A stretch of 64,000 nucleotides of DNA. Source: Nonomuraea soli. Its GTDB lineage: Bacteria > Actinomycetota > Actinomycetes > Streptosporangiales > Streptosporangiaceae. Where the stretch lies: NCBI RefSeq assembly GCF_013761175.1, contig NZ_JACDUR010000003.1, positions 434,001-498,000 on the forward strand, written 5' to 3'. Below the pieces are notes generated by a model that saw only the letters and a list, made by a program, of their open reading frames with translations, had not been told where the DNA came from and ran no database searches. Shown here piece after piece: positions 41,217 to 50,857 of the stretch. Position 1 is the stretch's first letter; each line of letters starts with the position of its first letter. The translations under genes and the position numbers were made by a program.

Positions 41217-42542
41217 GTGAGCGCCTATCTGGGCCTTCTGGCCCTGTTCCTCCTCACCGCGGCCACTGGTTACTTCGTGGCCCAGGAGTTCGCCTTCGTC
41301 GCCGTGGATCGCGGGATCCTGCGCGACCAGGCCGCGGCCGGCGACAAGTCGGCCGAGAAGGCCCTCCAAGTCACCTCTCGCCTGTCGTTCATGCTGTCGG
41401 GCGCCCAGCTCGGCATCACGGTCACCGCGCTGCTCGTCGGCTTCCTCGCCGAGCCCGCCATCTCCGTCCTGGTCCGGCCCCTGCTCGGTGACACGCCCGC
41501 CTGGGTCTCCGTCGCGATCGGCGTGTTCGTGGCCACGGTCGTGCAGATGGTGCTGGGCGAGCTGATGCCCAAGAACCTCGGCATCGCCAAGCCTGAGCCG
41601 GTCGCCAAGGCGCTGGCCGGTTCCACGCTGGTCTACCTCGCCGTCGCCGGGCCGGTCATCAAGCTGTTCGACGCCGCCGCCACCGGCCTGCTGCGCAAGG
41701 TCGGCGTGGAACCCGTCGAGGAGGTGGAGCAGGGCGCGACCCCTGAAGAGCTCTCGCGGATCATCGCCGAGTCCACCCAGGCGGGCGAGCTTCCCGAGCG
41801 TCTGTCGGAGCTGCTGGAGCGAGCCCTGGAGTTCGGCGACCGCATCGCCGAGGAGATCATGGTGCCGCGTCCCCGCGTCGTCGTGCTCCGGGCCGACCGG
41901 CCCGTCTCCGAGCTGATCGAGTCGATGCGCAGCAGCGGCCACTCCCGCTTCCCCGTGCTCGGGGCCGACGGCGACGTGGCGGGTGTCACGGGCGTGCGCG
42001 AGCTGCTCGCCTCGGGACTGACCGACGGCACGATCGAGCAGATCACCCGTCCGGCCGTCCTGGTGCCCGACTCGCTGCCGCTGCCGACCGTCCTGGCCCA
42101 CATGCGCCAGGCGAAGGACGACATGGTCTGCGTCATCGACGAGTACGGCGACCTGGCGGGCGTCATCTCGGTCGAGGACATGGCAGAGGAGCTCGTCGGC
42201 GAGCTCGTCGACGAGAACGACCCCGAGCCGCTGGGCGCCGTCGAGCAGCCCGACGGTTCCTGGGAGGTGCCGGGCACGCTCCGCCTCGACGAGATCGAGC
42301 GCGCGACCGGACTGGCCCTGCCGGAGAGCGACGACTACGACACCGTCGCCGGGCTGATCCTGGCCCGCCTGGGCCGCATGCCGGACCCGGGAGACGCCGT
42401 GACCGTCGAGCTCACCCCCGAGAGCGACCCCTTCGACGAGGACTCTCACGAGCAGGAGGCGGTGCTCACCGTCCTCTCGCTGCACCGCCGCGTGCCCGAA
42501 TGGGTACGGCTGGCGCCGGTGCGCGTGGAGGTGACCCAGTGA
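41217..42542 (+). CDS. CNNM/CorC-type membrane protein with CBS pair (HlyC/CorC family)
   Basis: 441 aa. A DUF21 membrane domain (1-170; ATGYFVAQEFAFVAVDR, MLSGAQLGITVTALLVGFLAEP and MVLGELMPKNLGIAKPE) is followed by two CBS domains (about 215-335; EIMVPRPRVVVLRAD and MVCVIDEYGDLAGVISVEDM) and a C-terminal CorC_HlyC domain. Homologues export or sense magnesium. GTG start. Its TGA overlaps the GTG of the second CNNM gene. Confidence 0.93.
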   Translation: MSAYLGLLALFLLTAATGYFVAQEFAFVAVDRGILRDQAAAGDKSAEKALQVTSRLSFMLSGAQLGITVTALLVGFLAEPAISVLVRPLLGDTPAWVSVAIGVFVATVVQMVLGELMPKNLGIAKPEPVAKALAGSTLVYLAVAGPVIKLFDAAATGLLRKVGVEPVEEVEQGATPEELSRIIAESTQAGELPERLSELLERALEFGDRIAEEIMVPRPRVVVLRADRPVSELIESMRSSGHSRFPVLGADGDVAGVTGVRELLASGLTDGTIEQITRPAVLVPDSLPLPTVLAHMRQAKDDMVCVIDEYGDLAGVISVEDMAEELVGELVDENDPEPLGAVEQPDGSWEVPGTLRLDEIERATGLALPESDDYDTVAGLILARLGRMPDPGDAVTVELTPESDPFDEDSHEQEAVLTVLSLHRRVPEWVRLAPVRVEVTQ

Positions 42543-43546
42543 TCGGACTCTTGCTGCTCAGCCTCGGCCTGCTGGTCGCCAACGCGCTCTTTGTGGCCGC
42601 CGAGTTCGCCTTCGTCTCGGCCAAGCGCCACCGGCTGGAGGAGATCGCCTCCGGCGGGAGCGGCGTGGTGAAGGTCATCGCCAAGTCCGCGGTCGCAGGA
42701 AGCCGTCAGCTGTCGCTGATGCTCGCCGGAGCCCAGCTCGGCATCACCCTGTGCACCCTGGGACTCGGCATGGTCACCGAGCCCGCCATCGAGCACGCCC
42801 TGGAGCCGGTCTTCGCGGCCGTCGGCGTGCCCGAGGGCCTGCGGGTGCCCATCTCGCTGGTCCTGGCGCTGTCGCTGGTGACCTTCCTGCACATGGTGGT
42901 GGGTGAGATGGCGCCCAAGTCCTGGGCGCTCACCCACCCCGAGACCGCGGCGATGCTCCTGACGGTGCCCTTCCGCGGCTTCACGTGGCTCATGCGCCCG
43001 CTGCTGTCGTCGCTCAACGGCCTGACCAACCTGATGCTGAGGGCGTTCGGCGTGCAGGCGCGCGACGAGCTGGCCACCACCCGCACCCCGCGCCAGCTGG
43101 CCATGCTCGTCGGCGAGTCGGGGCGCATGGGCCTGCTCGACCGGGCCGAGCACGACCTGCTCACCAGGGCCCTGCGCCTGGAGGCGGAGGGCATCGAGCG
43201 GCTCATGGTGCCGATCGGCGAGGTGGTCTTCGTGCCCACGTCCGCGAACTCCGAGGAGACCAGGCGCGTGGCCGCCTCCTCCACGCACCTGCGGCTGCTC
43301 GTCGGCTCGCCCGACGACATCAAGGGCGTCATCCACGCCCGCGACGCCTTCCTGCATCCGTCAGCGCGCGCAGGAGAGCTCGCCAGGGAGCTTCCGCGCC
43401 TGGCGTGCGTCACGCAGGTCCCCGAGGCCGTGGCGGCCCTTCAGGAGGCCCGCGCGCACCTGGCCCTGGTCACCGGCGGCGACGACGTGATCGGCATGGT
43501 CAGCCTCACCGACCTGCTCGGCGAGCTGCTCGACACGCGCGTCTGA
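42539..43546 (+). CDS. second CNNM/CorC-type membrane protein, no C-terminal CorC domain
   Basis: 335 aa. A DUF21 domain (FVAAEFAFVSAKRHRLEEIA, LAGAQLGITLCTLGLGMVTEP and MVVGEMAPKSWALTHPE) and a shorter, diverged CBS region (ERLMVPIGEVVFVPTSAN and LALVTGGDDVIGMVSLTDLL). It lacks the C-terminal domain of the first gene, and the two probably form a heterodimer. It starts at GTG 42539 in a 4-bp overlap. Confidence 0.92.
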   Translation: MIGLLLLSLGLLVANALFVAAEFAFVSAKRHRLEEIASGGSGVVKVIAKSAVAGSRQLSLMLAGAQLGITLCTLGLGMVTEPAIEHALEPVFAAVGVPEGLRVPISLVLALSLVTFLHMVVGEMAPKSWALTHPETAAMLLTVPFRGFTWLMRPLLSSLNGLTNLMLRAFGVQARDELATTRTPRQLAMLVGESGRMGLLDRAEHDLLTRALRLEAEGIERLMVPIGEVVFVPTSANSEETRRVAASSTHLRLLVGSPDDIKGVIHARDAFLHPSARAGELARELPRLACVTQVPEAVAALQEARAHLALVTGGDDVIGMVSLTDLLGELLDTRV

Positions 43547-43548
43547 GG

Positions 43549-45039
43549 TCACAGCCACGAGAATCTGTGGACGTACAAGCACGTGGAGTGGGTGTAACCG
43601 GGTCTGATCTTCCAGGTCGTCCCGGTCATGCCCGCTCCACGCTTGAACATGAAGTAGTACGTCCCCTTCGGCAGCCACAACGTGCGTTTCGGGTACTTGC
43701 GTGAGCCCTTGCAGGCCCGCGCGTCGCCCGTCTTCTCGCTGATGTACTGCTTGCAGCCGCCGCAGCTCTTCAGGGTCCAGCGGGCGGTCACCGGGCCGGT
43801 GTGGAGGATCTCCACCTCTCCCTTGCCGTCGTTGGTGATCGTCAATGGCATCAGCGCCCCGCCCGGCGGCTTCTCGCGTGGCAATCTCGCGCCCGCCTTC
43901 TTGTTCGACTCGTCGGCGATGCGGGCGGCGATGACGATCTGCCGTGCCCTGGCGGCTTCTGGGCTGCTCCTGTAGTCCTTGGCGTACTTGGCCAGCGTCT
44001 CGGCCGCCGACGCGAACCGCTTGTTCTTGAACTGCCGCACGCCGCAGTCGAAGGAGCCCTTCCGGATCAGCGTGCCCGTCTCGCCCACCAGGTCGCCCCG
44101 GAGGGCGGCCATCTCCTTGAAGATCTCCCGGGCGCCGGTCAGGCGGCCGAGCGCCTCGCAGGGATCGCCGGACGAGGCCTGCTTCAGCTCGTCGAAGGTT
44201 CCTTGCAGCAGTTCCCTGGCCTTCTCCACGTACGGCGAGGCGGGCGCGACGGAGACCAGCGTGGCGAACTCCCTGGCCGAGCCGATCGTGAAGTCCTTGC
44301 CCGGCGTGCCCTGCCTGCCCAGTTCCTCACCGAGCTTGGTCGCCCCGCACTCGTACAGCGCGTGCGCCAGCGGCTCGTCGGGCCATCCGGCCAGGTCGCC
44401 GAGAAGCGCGGGGCCGACCTTCTCCGGCAGCCCGCGCAGATACCCCAGGGCCTGCGGCGCCCGGCAGTAGTCGCCTCGCCGGTACGGCGCGGCGACCTGC
44501 TCGTAGAGCTTCTCGATCCCCGCTCGGACCCCGGCCGCGGCCCTGCTGCGCGCGTGGTTCTCACTCAGGTCCACGTAGATCTCCAGGGCGTCGTCGAACC
44601 TGCTCTCGCCCGCGAGCCTGCCGGCCTGCGCCAGCCGGGAGAGCTGCGCCAGCTGGTAGGCCTCCTCCTGGGCCGAGCGCCGCATCGCGTTGTGCACGAC
44701 CACCGCCGAGACCGGCACGGCGAGCAGGGCCAGGGCCATCGGGAGGGCGAAGGGGACGAGGCGTTCCGAGGCCGTCGACGGCGAGGCGCCCATGGCCCGC
44801 CAGGCGCCGTGGACGGCCGCGGCCACCGCCACGACGACCCATGCGGCCACGAGCGCCCCTGGCACGCCGTCGGGGTCGGCAGGCACGGCGACCACGATCA
44901 GGAGTCCGGTGGCGGTGAGGCTGCCGGCCAGCGCGAGCCAGCGGCCGATCAGCAGGTATCCCAGGCCGAGGCCCGACAGGTTCAACAGGGCGACCGTGGC
45001 GGCCCGCAGCGTGCGTAAGCCTTCTGTTGGCTGCTCCAT
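43549..45039 (-). CDS. large membrane protein with TPR-like helical region, unknown
   Basis: 496 aa. Three hydrophobic segments come early (LLIGRWLALAGSLTATGLLI, ALVAAWVVVAVAAAVHG and FALPMALALLAVPVSAVVV), then about 240 residues of amphipathic helices in TPR-like pairs, then a β-rich tail (PLTITNDGKGEVEILHTGPV) with Cys pairs CGGCKQY and DARACKG. It converges on the CNNM operon with a 2-bp gap. Function unknown; the tail could be a small sandwich domain carrying a disulphide. Confidence 0.7.
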   Translation of the reverse strand: MEQPTEGLRTLRAATVALLNLSGLGLGYLLIGRWLALAGSLTATGLLIVVAVPADPDGVPGALVAAWVVVAVAAAVHGAWRAMGASPSTASERLVPFALPMALALLAVPVSAVVVHNAMRRSAQEEAYQLAQLSRLAQAGRLAGESRFDDALEIYVDLSENHARSRAAAGVRAGIEKLYEQVAAPYRRGDYCRAPQALGYLRGLPEKVGPALLGDLAGWPDEPLAHALYECGATKLGEELGRQGTPGKDFTIGSAREFATLVSVAPASPYVEKARELLQGTFDELKQASSGDPCEALGRLTGAREIFKEMAALRGDLVGETGTLIRKGSFDCGVRQFKNKRFASAAETLAKYAKDYRSSPEAARARQIVIAARIADESNKKAGARLPREKPPGGALMPLTITNDGKGEVEILHTGPVTARWTLKSCGGCKQYISEKTGDARACKGSRKYPKRTLWLPKGTYYFMFKRGAGMTGTTWKIRPGYTHSTCLYVHRFSWL

Positions 45040-45081
45040 GACTCAACTGTTCAACAATTCAACACGCTTGGCAAGATATTT

Positions 45082-45100
45082 CGTTCGCTGAAGGCGAACG
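45082..45100. other. short perfect hairpin upstream of the TPR-like gene
   Basis: CGTTCGC-TGAAG-GCGAACG lies 43 bp before the ATG at 45039, between that gene and the tRNA-Leu terminator. It might be an operator. Nothing else is visible in the 45040-45190 stretch. Confidence 0.35.
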
Positions 45101-45190
45101 CGATTAGCGAGAAGAAAGCGGTCTGCAAGAAGCCGGGCGTAGAGTTCGTCGCCGTGGCGGTCACACGGGCGAACAAAGATCCAGATACAC

Positions 45191-45226
45191 AACAAGGCCC
45201 CGGCTCTTGCGAACCGGGGCCTTGTT
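45191..45226 (-). terminator. 13-bp-stem terminator downstream of tRNA-Leu
   Basis: AACAAGGCCCCGG and CCGGGGCCTTGTT pair perfectly around a 10-nt loop, 41 bp after the 3' end of the tRNA on the minus strand; the TTGTT end gives a short U run. Confidence 0.85.
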
Positions 45227-45266
45227 TCGACACTGTTGGTCTGCCCGTGAAAACGAGCGAACCGAG

Positions 45267-45349
45267 TGGGCGAGGAGGGATTTGAACCCTCACGTCCTTT
45301 CGGACACACGGACCTGAACCGTGCGCGTCTGCCGTTCCGCCACCCGCCC
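45267..45349 (-). tRNA. tRNA-Leu(CAG)
   Basis: An 83-nt class II tRNA on the minus strand. The acceptor GGGCGGG pairs with CTCGCCC (one G-T), discriminator A. The anticodon stem CACGG/CCGTG frames TTCAGGT, anticodon CAG. A variable arm and the T loop GGGTTCAAATCCC are present. No CCA is encoded. A tRNA-Leu beside the fhaA operon is also seen in other actinobacteria. Confidence 0.95.
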
Positions 45350-45498
45350 TTGTTGGGTGCGGAGAAACAGTAGCACGGAACAGCCGGTAGTACTGAACCC
45401 GGATACGATCGCATCAGACACGGAAGCGGAGGAACAGGGTCCATCGCGTCCGTGAGGGGAGGCGCCGCCTCTATTTGCACGAGAGGGAGGTACACCCG

Positions 45499-46239
45499 GT
45501 GGGAGTCCTTCAGCGCTTCGAGCGAAGGCTCGAAGGCTTGGTTGAGGGGGCCTTTGCGCGGGCGTTCAAGTCCGACCTGCAGCCGGTCGAGGTCGCGAGC
45601 GCGGTCCAGCGAGAGATGGACGAACGCGCGGCCATCGTGGCTCAGGGGCGCACGCTCGTGCCCAACGACTTCGTGGTCGAGCTGTCCACGACCGACAGCG
45701 AGCGGTTGGAGGTCTACGCCGACAGCATCAGCCACGAGTTGGCCAATCTCGCCCGGGAGTACGCCAAGGAGCAGGGTTACTCGTTCGTCGGCCCGGTCAG
45801 GGTCCGCTTCGAGACCGCGGCCGATCTGGCCGTCGGGCTGTTCCGCATCCGCTCGGGCGTGATCCGCGGCGCGACGGTCGAGCAGGACGAGATCAGGCAG
45901 CCGGCCAGCGATCTTCCGCCCGCGCGTTCACACGCGTTCGGCGGCCGCCCGCGCCTGCTGGTCTCGACTCAGGACGACCCGCAGGGTGACAGGTCCTACG
46001 AGCTGACCACACCGGTCACCTTGCTCGGCCGCGGCACCGACTGCGATCTTCGTCTTGTCGATCCGGGAGTGTCGCGCCATCATGCGGAACTCCGGGTCGA
46101 GGGTCCGCAGGTCGTGCTCGTCGATCTCGGCTCCACGAACGGCACTTTCGTCAATGGCCAGCCGGTACGCAGAATCGAGCTCCAGAACGGCACTCGTGTG
46201 ACGTTGGGGCGTACGACTCTGGTGTTCCGGCGCGATTAG
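45499..46239 (+). CDS. fhaA: FHA-domain protein FhaA
   Basis: 246 aa. An N-terminal DUF3662 domain (GVLQRFERRLEGLVEGAFARAF and VASAVQREMDERA) and a C-terminal FHA domain that reads phosphothreonine (LLGRGTDCDLRLVDPGVSRHHAEL and LGSTNGTFVNG). In mycobacteria FhaA binds the phosphorylated MviN pseudokinase to control peptidoglycan precursor flipping. GTG 45499 follows GGGAGG by 9 nt. It is the first gene of the seven-gene kinase operon. Confidence 0.95.
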   Translation: MGVLQRFERRLEGLVEGAFARAFKSDLQPVEVASAVQREMDERAAIVAQGRTLVPNDFVVELSTTDSERLEVYADSISHELANLAREYAKEQGYSFVGPVRVRFETAADLAVGLFRIRSGVIRGATVEQDEIRQPASDLPPARSHAFGGRPRLLVSTQDDPQGDRSYELTTPVTLLGRGTDCDLRLVDPGVSRHHAELRVEGPQVVLVDLGSTNGTFVNGQPVRRIELQNGTRVTLGRTTLVFRRD

Positions 46240-46256
46240 GGGTAGACAAACGGTCC

Positions 46257-46724
46257 ATGTCCGAGCTCACGCTGCTGCTGATCCGGCTAGCCTTCCTGGC
46301 GGTGCTGTGGTTCTTCGTCATTGCCGCAGTCGGCGTGATCCGCACGGATCTGTTCGGCTCCCGCACGGCGCCCGCCACGGCCGCGAGGAAGGCGCCGAAG
46401 GCCCCCAAGCCAGTGGCCAAGCCCAAGAAGGGCGAGCCCAAACAACTCGTCGTCACCGGTGGTCCCCTGCAGGGCACCACCATCAACCTCGCGGAGTCGC
46501 CCATCACCATCGGCAGGGCGAACGACGCCACACTGGTGGTCAACGACGACTACGCCTCCAGCCGGCACGCCCGGCTCTTTCCTCAGGACGGTCAGTGGAT
46601 CGTGGAAGATCTTGGATCGACGAACGGCACGTATCTCGACCGCTCGAAGGTGACCCGCCCAACCCCCGTTCCGCTCGGAGTTCCGATCCGGGTCGGCAAG
46701 ACAGTCATTGAATTGCGCAAGTGA
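46257..46724 (+). CDS. fhaB: membrane-anchored FHA protein FhaB (FipA)
   Basis: 155 aa. One N-terminal helix (LLLIRLAFLAVLWFFVIAAVG), an Ala/Pro/Lys linker, then an FHA domain (ITIGRANDATLVVNDDYASSRHARL and LGSTNGTYLDRSKV). In mycobacteria FipA links kinase signalling to FtsZ/FtsQ at the septum. It ends 7 bp before pstP. Confidence 0.95.
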   Translation: MSELTLLLIRLAFLAVLWFFVIAAVGVIRTDLFGSRTAPATAARKAPKAPKPVAKPKKGEPKQLVVTGGPLQGTTINLAESPITIGRANDATLVVNDDYASSRHARLFPQDGQWIVEDLGSTNGTYLDRSKVTRPTPVPLGVPIRVGKTVIELRK

Positions 46725-46731
46725 CCCCGAT

Positions 46732-48027
46732 ATGACGATCGCACTCCGCTACGCAGCCCGCTCGGACGTCGGCCTCCTCCGCGAAGGAAACGAGGACTCG
46801 GCGTACGCGAGCGGCCGCCTGCTCGCCGTCGCCGACGGTATGGGCGGGCATGCACACGGCGAGGTGGCCAGCTCAGTCGCCATCGCCGCCATGGCCTCTC
46901 TCGAAGAGGCCCCAGGGGGTGACCTGCTCGACTCGATCGAGACGGCGGTCCACGACGCCAACCGCCAGCTCCACGAGATGGTCGGGCGCGATCCCACCCT
47001 CAAGGGCATGGGCACCACCCTCACGGCGATGTTGTGGAACGGCACCCAGGTCGCCCTCGTCCACGTCGGCGACTCGCGCGCCTACCTGCTGCGGCGGGGT
47101 GAGCTCTACCAGATCACCCACGACCACACGCTGGTGCAGCAGCTCGTCGACGACGGCCGGATCACGCCGGAGGAGGCCGCCACCCACCCGCAGCGGTCGA
47201 TCCTGCTGAAGGCGCTCGACGGCAGCGACGAGGTCCGCCCCGACCTGGCGCTGCGCGAGGCGCAGGTGGGCGATCGCTACCTCCTGTGCTCCGACGGCCT
47301 GTCGGGCGTGGTCAGCGCGGAGACACTCCACGCCACGCTGACGAACATCGACGATCCGGAAGAGGTCGTCCGCCAGCTCATCGACCTGGCCAACAGGGGC
47401 GGCGGGCCCGACAACATCACCTGTGTCGTGGCCGACGTGCTGGAGCTGACCGACGGGTTCCAGGTCCCGCACGAAGCGGCGATCGTCGGCGCGGCGGGCA
47501 TGAACCGCCTGCGCGGCGGCGGCACCGGCCCCCAGAACACCCAGGGCGGCTCGCCGGGGCGAAACAGCGCGGTGACCGCGCCACAACCGGTCATCACCGA
47601 TGACGACGACTACCCCATGGCCCAGGCGGCGGCCATGCCGAGGCGCCGTCGCCGGATCTGGCCGGTGCTGGTCACCGCGCTCGTGATCGCTCTGGGAGTG
47701 GGCGGCTACTTCGGCTACTCCTGGACCCAGTCGCAGTACTTCGTCGGCGCGACCGACGACGGCGAGGTCGTGGTCTTCCGTGGCATCCAGCAGGACCTGG
47801 GTCCGATCCCGCTGTCCGACGTGGCGGCGGGCGGCAGCACAGGACGCCGGCTGACCGACCTGTCCGCCCCCGACCAGGAGCTGGTCAAGGGCGGCTTCCC
47901 CGTCGCCAACCTCGACGAGGGCAAGACGCGGATAGCGGCGATGAAGTTCACCACCACCCCCGCCACTCCCACCCCCAGCCCCAGCTCCTCTCCGACGGCC
48001 ACTCCGAAGAAGACGCCCAGTAGGTGA
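46732..48027 (+). CDS. pstP: Ser/Thr protein phosphatase PstP (PP2C)
   Basis: 431 aa. The PP2C catalytic domain (1-240) shows LLREGNEDSAY, AVADGMGGHAHGE, HVGDSRAYLLRRG, LCSDGLSGVV and GGPDNITCVV, with the metal-binding Asp residues. A juxtamembrane segment, one helix (IWPVLVTALVIALGVGGYFGY) and an outer domain ending in Thr/Pro repeats follow. It reverses PknA/PknB phosphorylation. ATG 46732 is the start; the TGA overlaps the rodA GTG. Confidence 0.96.
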   Translation: MTIALRYAARSDVGLLREGNEDSAYASGRLLAVADGMGGHAHGEVASSVAIAAMASLEEAPGGDLLDSIETAVHDANRQLHEMVGRDPTLKGMGTTLTAMLWNGTQVALVHVGDSRAYLLRRGELYQITHDHTLVQQLVDDGRITPEEAATHPQRSILLKALDGSDEVRPDLALREAQVGDRYLLCSDGLSGVVSAETLHATLTNIDDPEEVVRQLIDLANRGGGPDNITCVVADVLELTDGFQVPHEAAIVGAAGMNRLRGGGTGPQNTQGGSPGRNSAVTAPQPVITDDDDYPMAQAAAMPRRRRRIWPVLVTALVIALGVGGYFGYSWTQSQYFVGATDDGEVVVFRGIQQDLGPIPLSDVAAGGSTGRRLTDLSAPDQELVKGGFPVANLDEGKTRIAAMKFTTTPATPTPSPSSSPTATPKKTPSR

Positions 48028-49403
48028 GCGATTTGGTTGTAGCCCCCGTTTCCATGCCCGCCAAGCGGCGCGTGGCCCAGCTCGTCATGCTGGCCTTCGC
48101 CGTGCTGATCGTGATGGGCGCCTACGCCAACGTGGGCCTGGCCATCGACGAGCAGGTGCCGTCGGGCATGCTGACGTACGGCCTGGGCCTGGGCGGTTTC
48201 ATGCTCGCCGCCTACCTGGTGCTCGCCAAGTTCGCCCCCTGGGCAGACCCCCTCCTGCTGCCGCTGGTCACCCTGGTCAACGGGCTCGGCCTGGTGATGA
48301 TCTTCCGGTTGGAGCGTGCCGAGATGCCCGGCGCCTCGGCCACCACGCAGCTGCTCTACACCGGCATCGGCGTCGTGCTCTTCGCCGTCACCCTGCTCGC
48401 CCTGCGCGACCACCGCACGCTGCAGCGCCTGACCTACACCTCCGGTTTCGTCGGGCTGTTCCTGCTGGTCTCCCCGCTCATCCCGGGCCTGGGCAAGACC
48501 ATCAACGGCGCCAAGATCTGGATCGGCTTCGGCCCGTTCACCATCCAGCCCGCCGAGTTCGCCAAGATCGCGCTGGTGGTCTTCTTCGCCGGCTACCTGG
48601 TGGCCAAGCGCGACGTGCTGGCCCTGGCCGGCCGCCGGCTACTCTTCATCGACCTGCCGCGCGCCCGCGACCTCGGACCGGTCCTCATCACCTGGGGCAT
48701 CAGCCTCGGCGTGCTGGTCCTGCAGCGTGACCTGGGCTCCTCGCTGCTGCTGTTCGGCGCCTTCATCGTGATGCTCTACATCGCCACGCAGCGCACCTCG
48801 TGGGTGCTGATCGGCATCCTGCTGTTCGTGGGCGGCGCCTTCATCGCCGGGCAGATCTTCGACCACGTGGGCGACCGTTTCGACGTGTGGCTCAACCCCG
48901 GCAGCACCGAGTTCTACGACCGCGAGTTCGGCGGCAGCTACCAGCTCATGCAGGGCCTGTTCGGCATGGCCAACGGCGGCATCCTGGGCACCGGGCTCGG
49001 CCAGGGCCACCCCGAGCTGATCCCGCTGGCCTTCTCCGACTTCATCTTCGCCGCCACCGGCGAGGAGCTGGGCCTGACCGGCCTCATGGCGCTGCTCATG
49101 CTCTACGCGCTGATCGTGCAGCGCGGCCTGCGCACCTCGCTCGCCGCGCGCGAGCCGTTCACCAAGCTGCTGGCGGGCGGCCTGTCGTTCATCATCGCCT
49201 GGCAGGTCTTCATCATCGTCGGCGGCGTGACCAACCTCATCCCGCTGACCGGTCTGGTCACCCCGTTCATGTCCCAGGGCGGCTCGGCCCTGCTGGCTAA
49301 CTGGATCCTTATCGCGCTGCTGGTACGCATGTCTGATGCCGCACGGCGCCCCCCACCCCAGGCGATCCAGAACGAAGGATTGACGCAGGTGTTCCAGCGA
49401 TGA
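48024..49403 (+). CDS. rodA: SEDS peptidoglycan polymerase RodA/FtsW
   Basis: 459 aa, about 12 helices. The conserved loop with FTIQPAEFAKIALVVFFAGYL and later GTGLGQGHPELIPLAFSDFIF plus TATGEELGLTG-like sequence identify a SEDS glycan polymerase. Its place before pbpA makes it RodA, forming the elongation glycosyltransferase with its cognate class B PBP. Overlaps on both sides (GTGA, ATGA) show tight translational coupling. Confidence 0.95.
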   Translation: MSDLVVAPVSMPAKRRVAQLVMLAFAVLIVMGAYANVGLAIDEQVPSGMLTYGLGLGGFMLAAYLVLAKFAPWADPLLLPLVTLVNGLGLVMIFRLERAEMPGASATTQLLYTGIGVVLFAVTLLALRDHRTLQRLTYTSGFVGLFLLVSPLIPGLGKTINGAKIWIGFGPFTIQPAEFAKIALVVFFAGYLVAKRDVLALAGRRLLFIDLPRARDLGPVLITWGISLGVLVLQRDLGSSLLLFGAFIVMLYIATQRTSWVLIGILLFVGGAFIAGQIFDHVGDRFDVWLNPGSTEFYDREFGGSYQLMQGLFGMANGGILGTGLGQGHPELIPLAFSDFIFAATGEELGLTGLMALLMLYALIVQRGLRTSLAAREPFTKLLAGGLSFIIAWQVFIIVGGVTNLIPLTGLVTPFMSQGGSALLANWILIALLVRMSDAARRPPPQAIQNEGLTQVFQR

Positions 49404-50857
49404 ACGGCACTCTGAAACGAGCCGCCGTGGCCTGCATGGCCATGTTCGCGCTGCTCATGATCAACGTGAACTACTTCCAGGCGGTCAGGGGACAGACCGA
49501 CACCTTCCAGAACGACAACCGCGACCGCCGCAACTACTTCGAGCGCTACGCGATCGAGCGCGGGCGCATCACGGCGGGCGGCAAGGTCATCCTGGCCCAG
49601 TCGAAGGAGCAGGACGGCAGCATCCGCTTCGTCCGCCGCTACGCGGAGGGCGAGCTGTACGCCCACGTGACCGGCTTCTTCTCCCCCTACACCGCCACGC
49701 AGATCGAGGGCACCGAGAACAAGCTGCTCGACGGCTCCAGCGCCGACCTGCTGCTCCAGCGGGGCATCGACATGTTCACCGGCGAGCCCACCCGCGGCGC
49801 GAACGTCGACCTGACGATCGACCCGAAGGTGCAGAAGGCCGCCTACGACGCGCTGCGCCAGAGCGGCAAGCGCGGCGCCGTCGTCGCGATCGACCCCAAG
49901 ACGGGCGCGATCCTGGCGATGGTCTCGCTGCCCACCTACGACCCCAACGTGCTGTCGGACCCCGACCCCGGCAAGGTCACCAAGGCCTACGAGGCGCTCG
50001 ACCCCAAGAGCCTCGACACCCCGCTGCTCAACCGCACCACCGAGCGCACCTACGCTCCCGGCTCGACCTTCAAGGTGGTCACCACGGCCGCCTGGCTCGA
50101 AGACGACTCCAGCCGCGACGGCAACACCAACGTCGACGCCCCCACGCGGCTCAGCCTGCCCAGCACCAGCGCCACCCTGCCCAACTACGGCGGCGCCGCG
50201 TGCGGCGGCGGCAACGTCCCGATGGCGTACGCGCTGCAGAAGTCGTGCAACACCCCGTACGGCAAGATCGGGCTCGAACTCGGCTACGAGAAGATGCTGG
50301 AGCAGACCGAGAAGTTCGGCATCGGCCAGTCGCTGCAGGTGCCGATCCCCGTGGTCGCCAGCTCCCTGGGCCCGCAGGAAGACCCCGCCGCCATCGCGAT
50401 GTCGGCGATCGGCCAGCGCAGCGTCCAGATGACGCCGCTGCAGATGGCCATGATCGCGGCGGGCATCGCCAACGACGGCAAGGTCATGAAGCCGTACCTG
50501 GTCAACAGGATCACCAACCACAAGGGCGACGAGCTCAGCGCGGCCGACCCCGAGGAGCTGTCCGAGGCGATGAGCGCGGAGTCGGCGCAGAAGCTCAAGG
50601 CCATGATGGTCAGCGTTGTCAACGAGGGCACCGCCCGCGCCGCCCAGGTCCCCGGCCTGGAGGTCGGCGGCAAGACCGGCACGGCCGAGACCGCCAAGGG
50701 GCGTGCGCCGCACGCCTGGTTCATCGGTTTCAGCGACAAGGTGGCCCTGGCCGTCCTGGTCGAGTCCGGAGCGGCCAGCGTCGGGGCGGAAGCCACCGGT
50801 GGAGGGGTTGCGGCCCCGATCGCGAAGTCGGTGTTGGAGGCGGTGCAGAGCAGGTGA
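49400..50857 (+). CDS. pbpA: class B penicillin-binding protein PbpA
   Basis: A 485-aa transpeptidase partner of RodA. It has an N-terminal anchor helix (VACMAMFALLMINVNYFQA), a dimerisation region, then the catalytic domain with SxxK in PGSTFKVVT, SxN in KSCNTPYGK and KTG in VGGKTGTAE. It cross-links peptidoglycan outside the membrane. The stop overlaps the GTG of pknA by 4 bp. Confidence 0.96.
   Translation: MNGTLKRAAVACMAMFALLMINVNYFQAVRGQTDTFQNDNRDRRNYFERYAIERGRITAGGKVILAQSKEQDGSIRFVRRYAEGELYAHVTGFFSPYTATQIEGTENKLLDGSSADLLLQRGIDMFTGEPTRGANVDLTIDPKVQKAAYDALRQSGKRGAVVAIDPKTGAILAMVSLPTYDPNVLSDPDPGKVTKAYEALDPKSLDTPLLNRTTERTYAPGSTFKVVTTAAWLEDDSSRDGNTNVDAPTRLSLPSTSATLPNYGGAACGGGNVPMAYALQKSCNTPYGKIGLELGYEKMLEQTEKFGIGQSLQVPIPVVASSLGPQEDPAAIAMSAIGQRSVQMTPLQMAMIAAGIANDGKVMKPYLVNRITNHKGDELSAADPEELSEAMSAESAQKLKAMMVSVVNEGTARAAQVPGLEVGGKTGTAETAKGRAPHAWFIGFSDKVALAVLVESGAASVGAEATGGGVAAPIAKSVLEAVQSR

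Noticed and set aside
41020-41220. 66-aa plus-strand frame before the CNNM operon
   Set aside because: No ribosome site, no hydrophobic or domain pattern, and it runs through the hairpin; more likely leader sequence.
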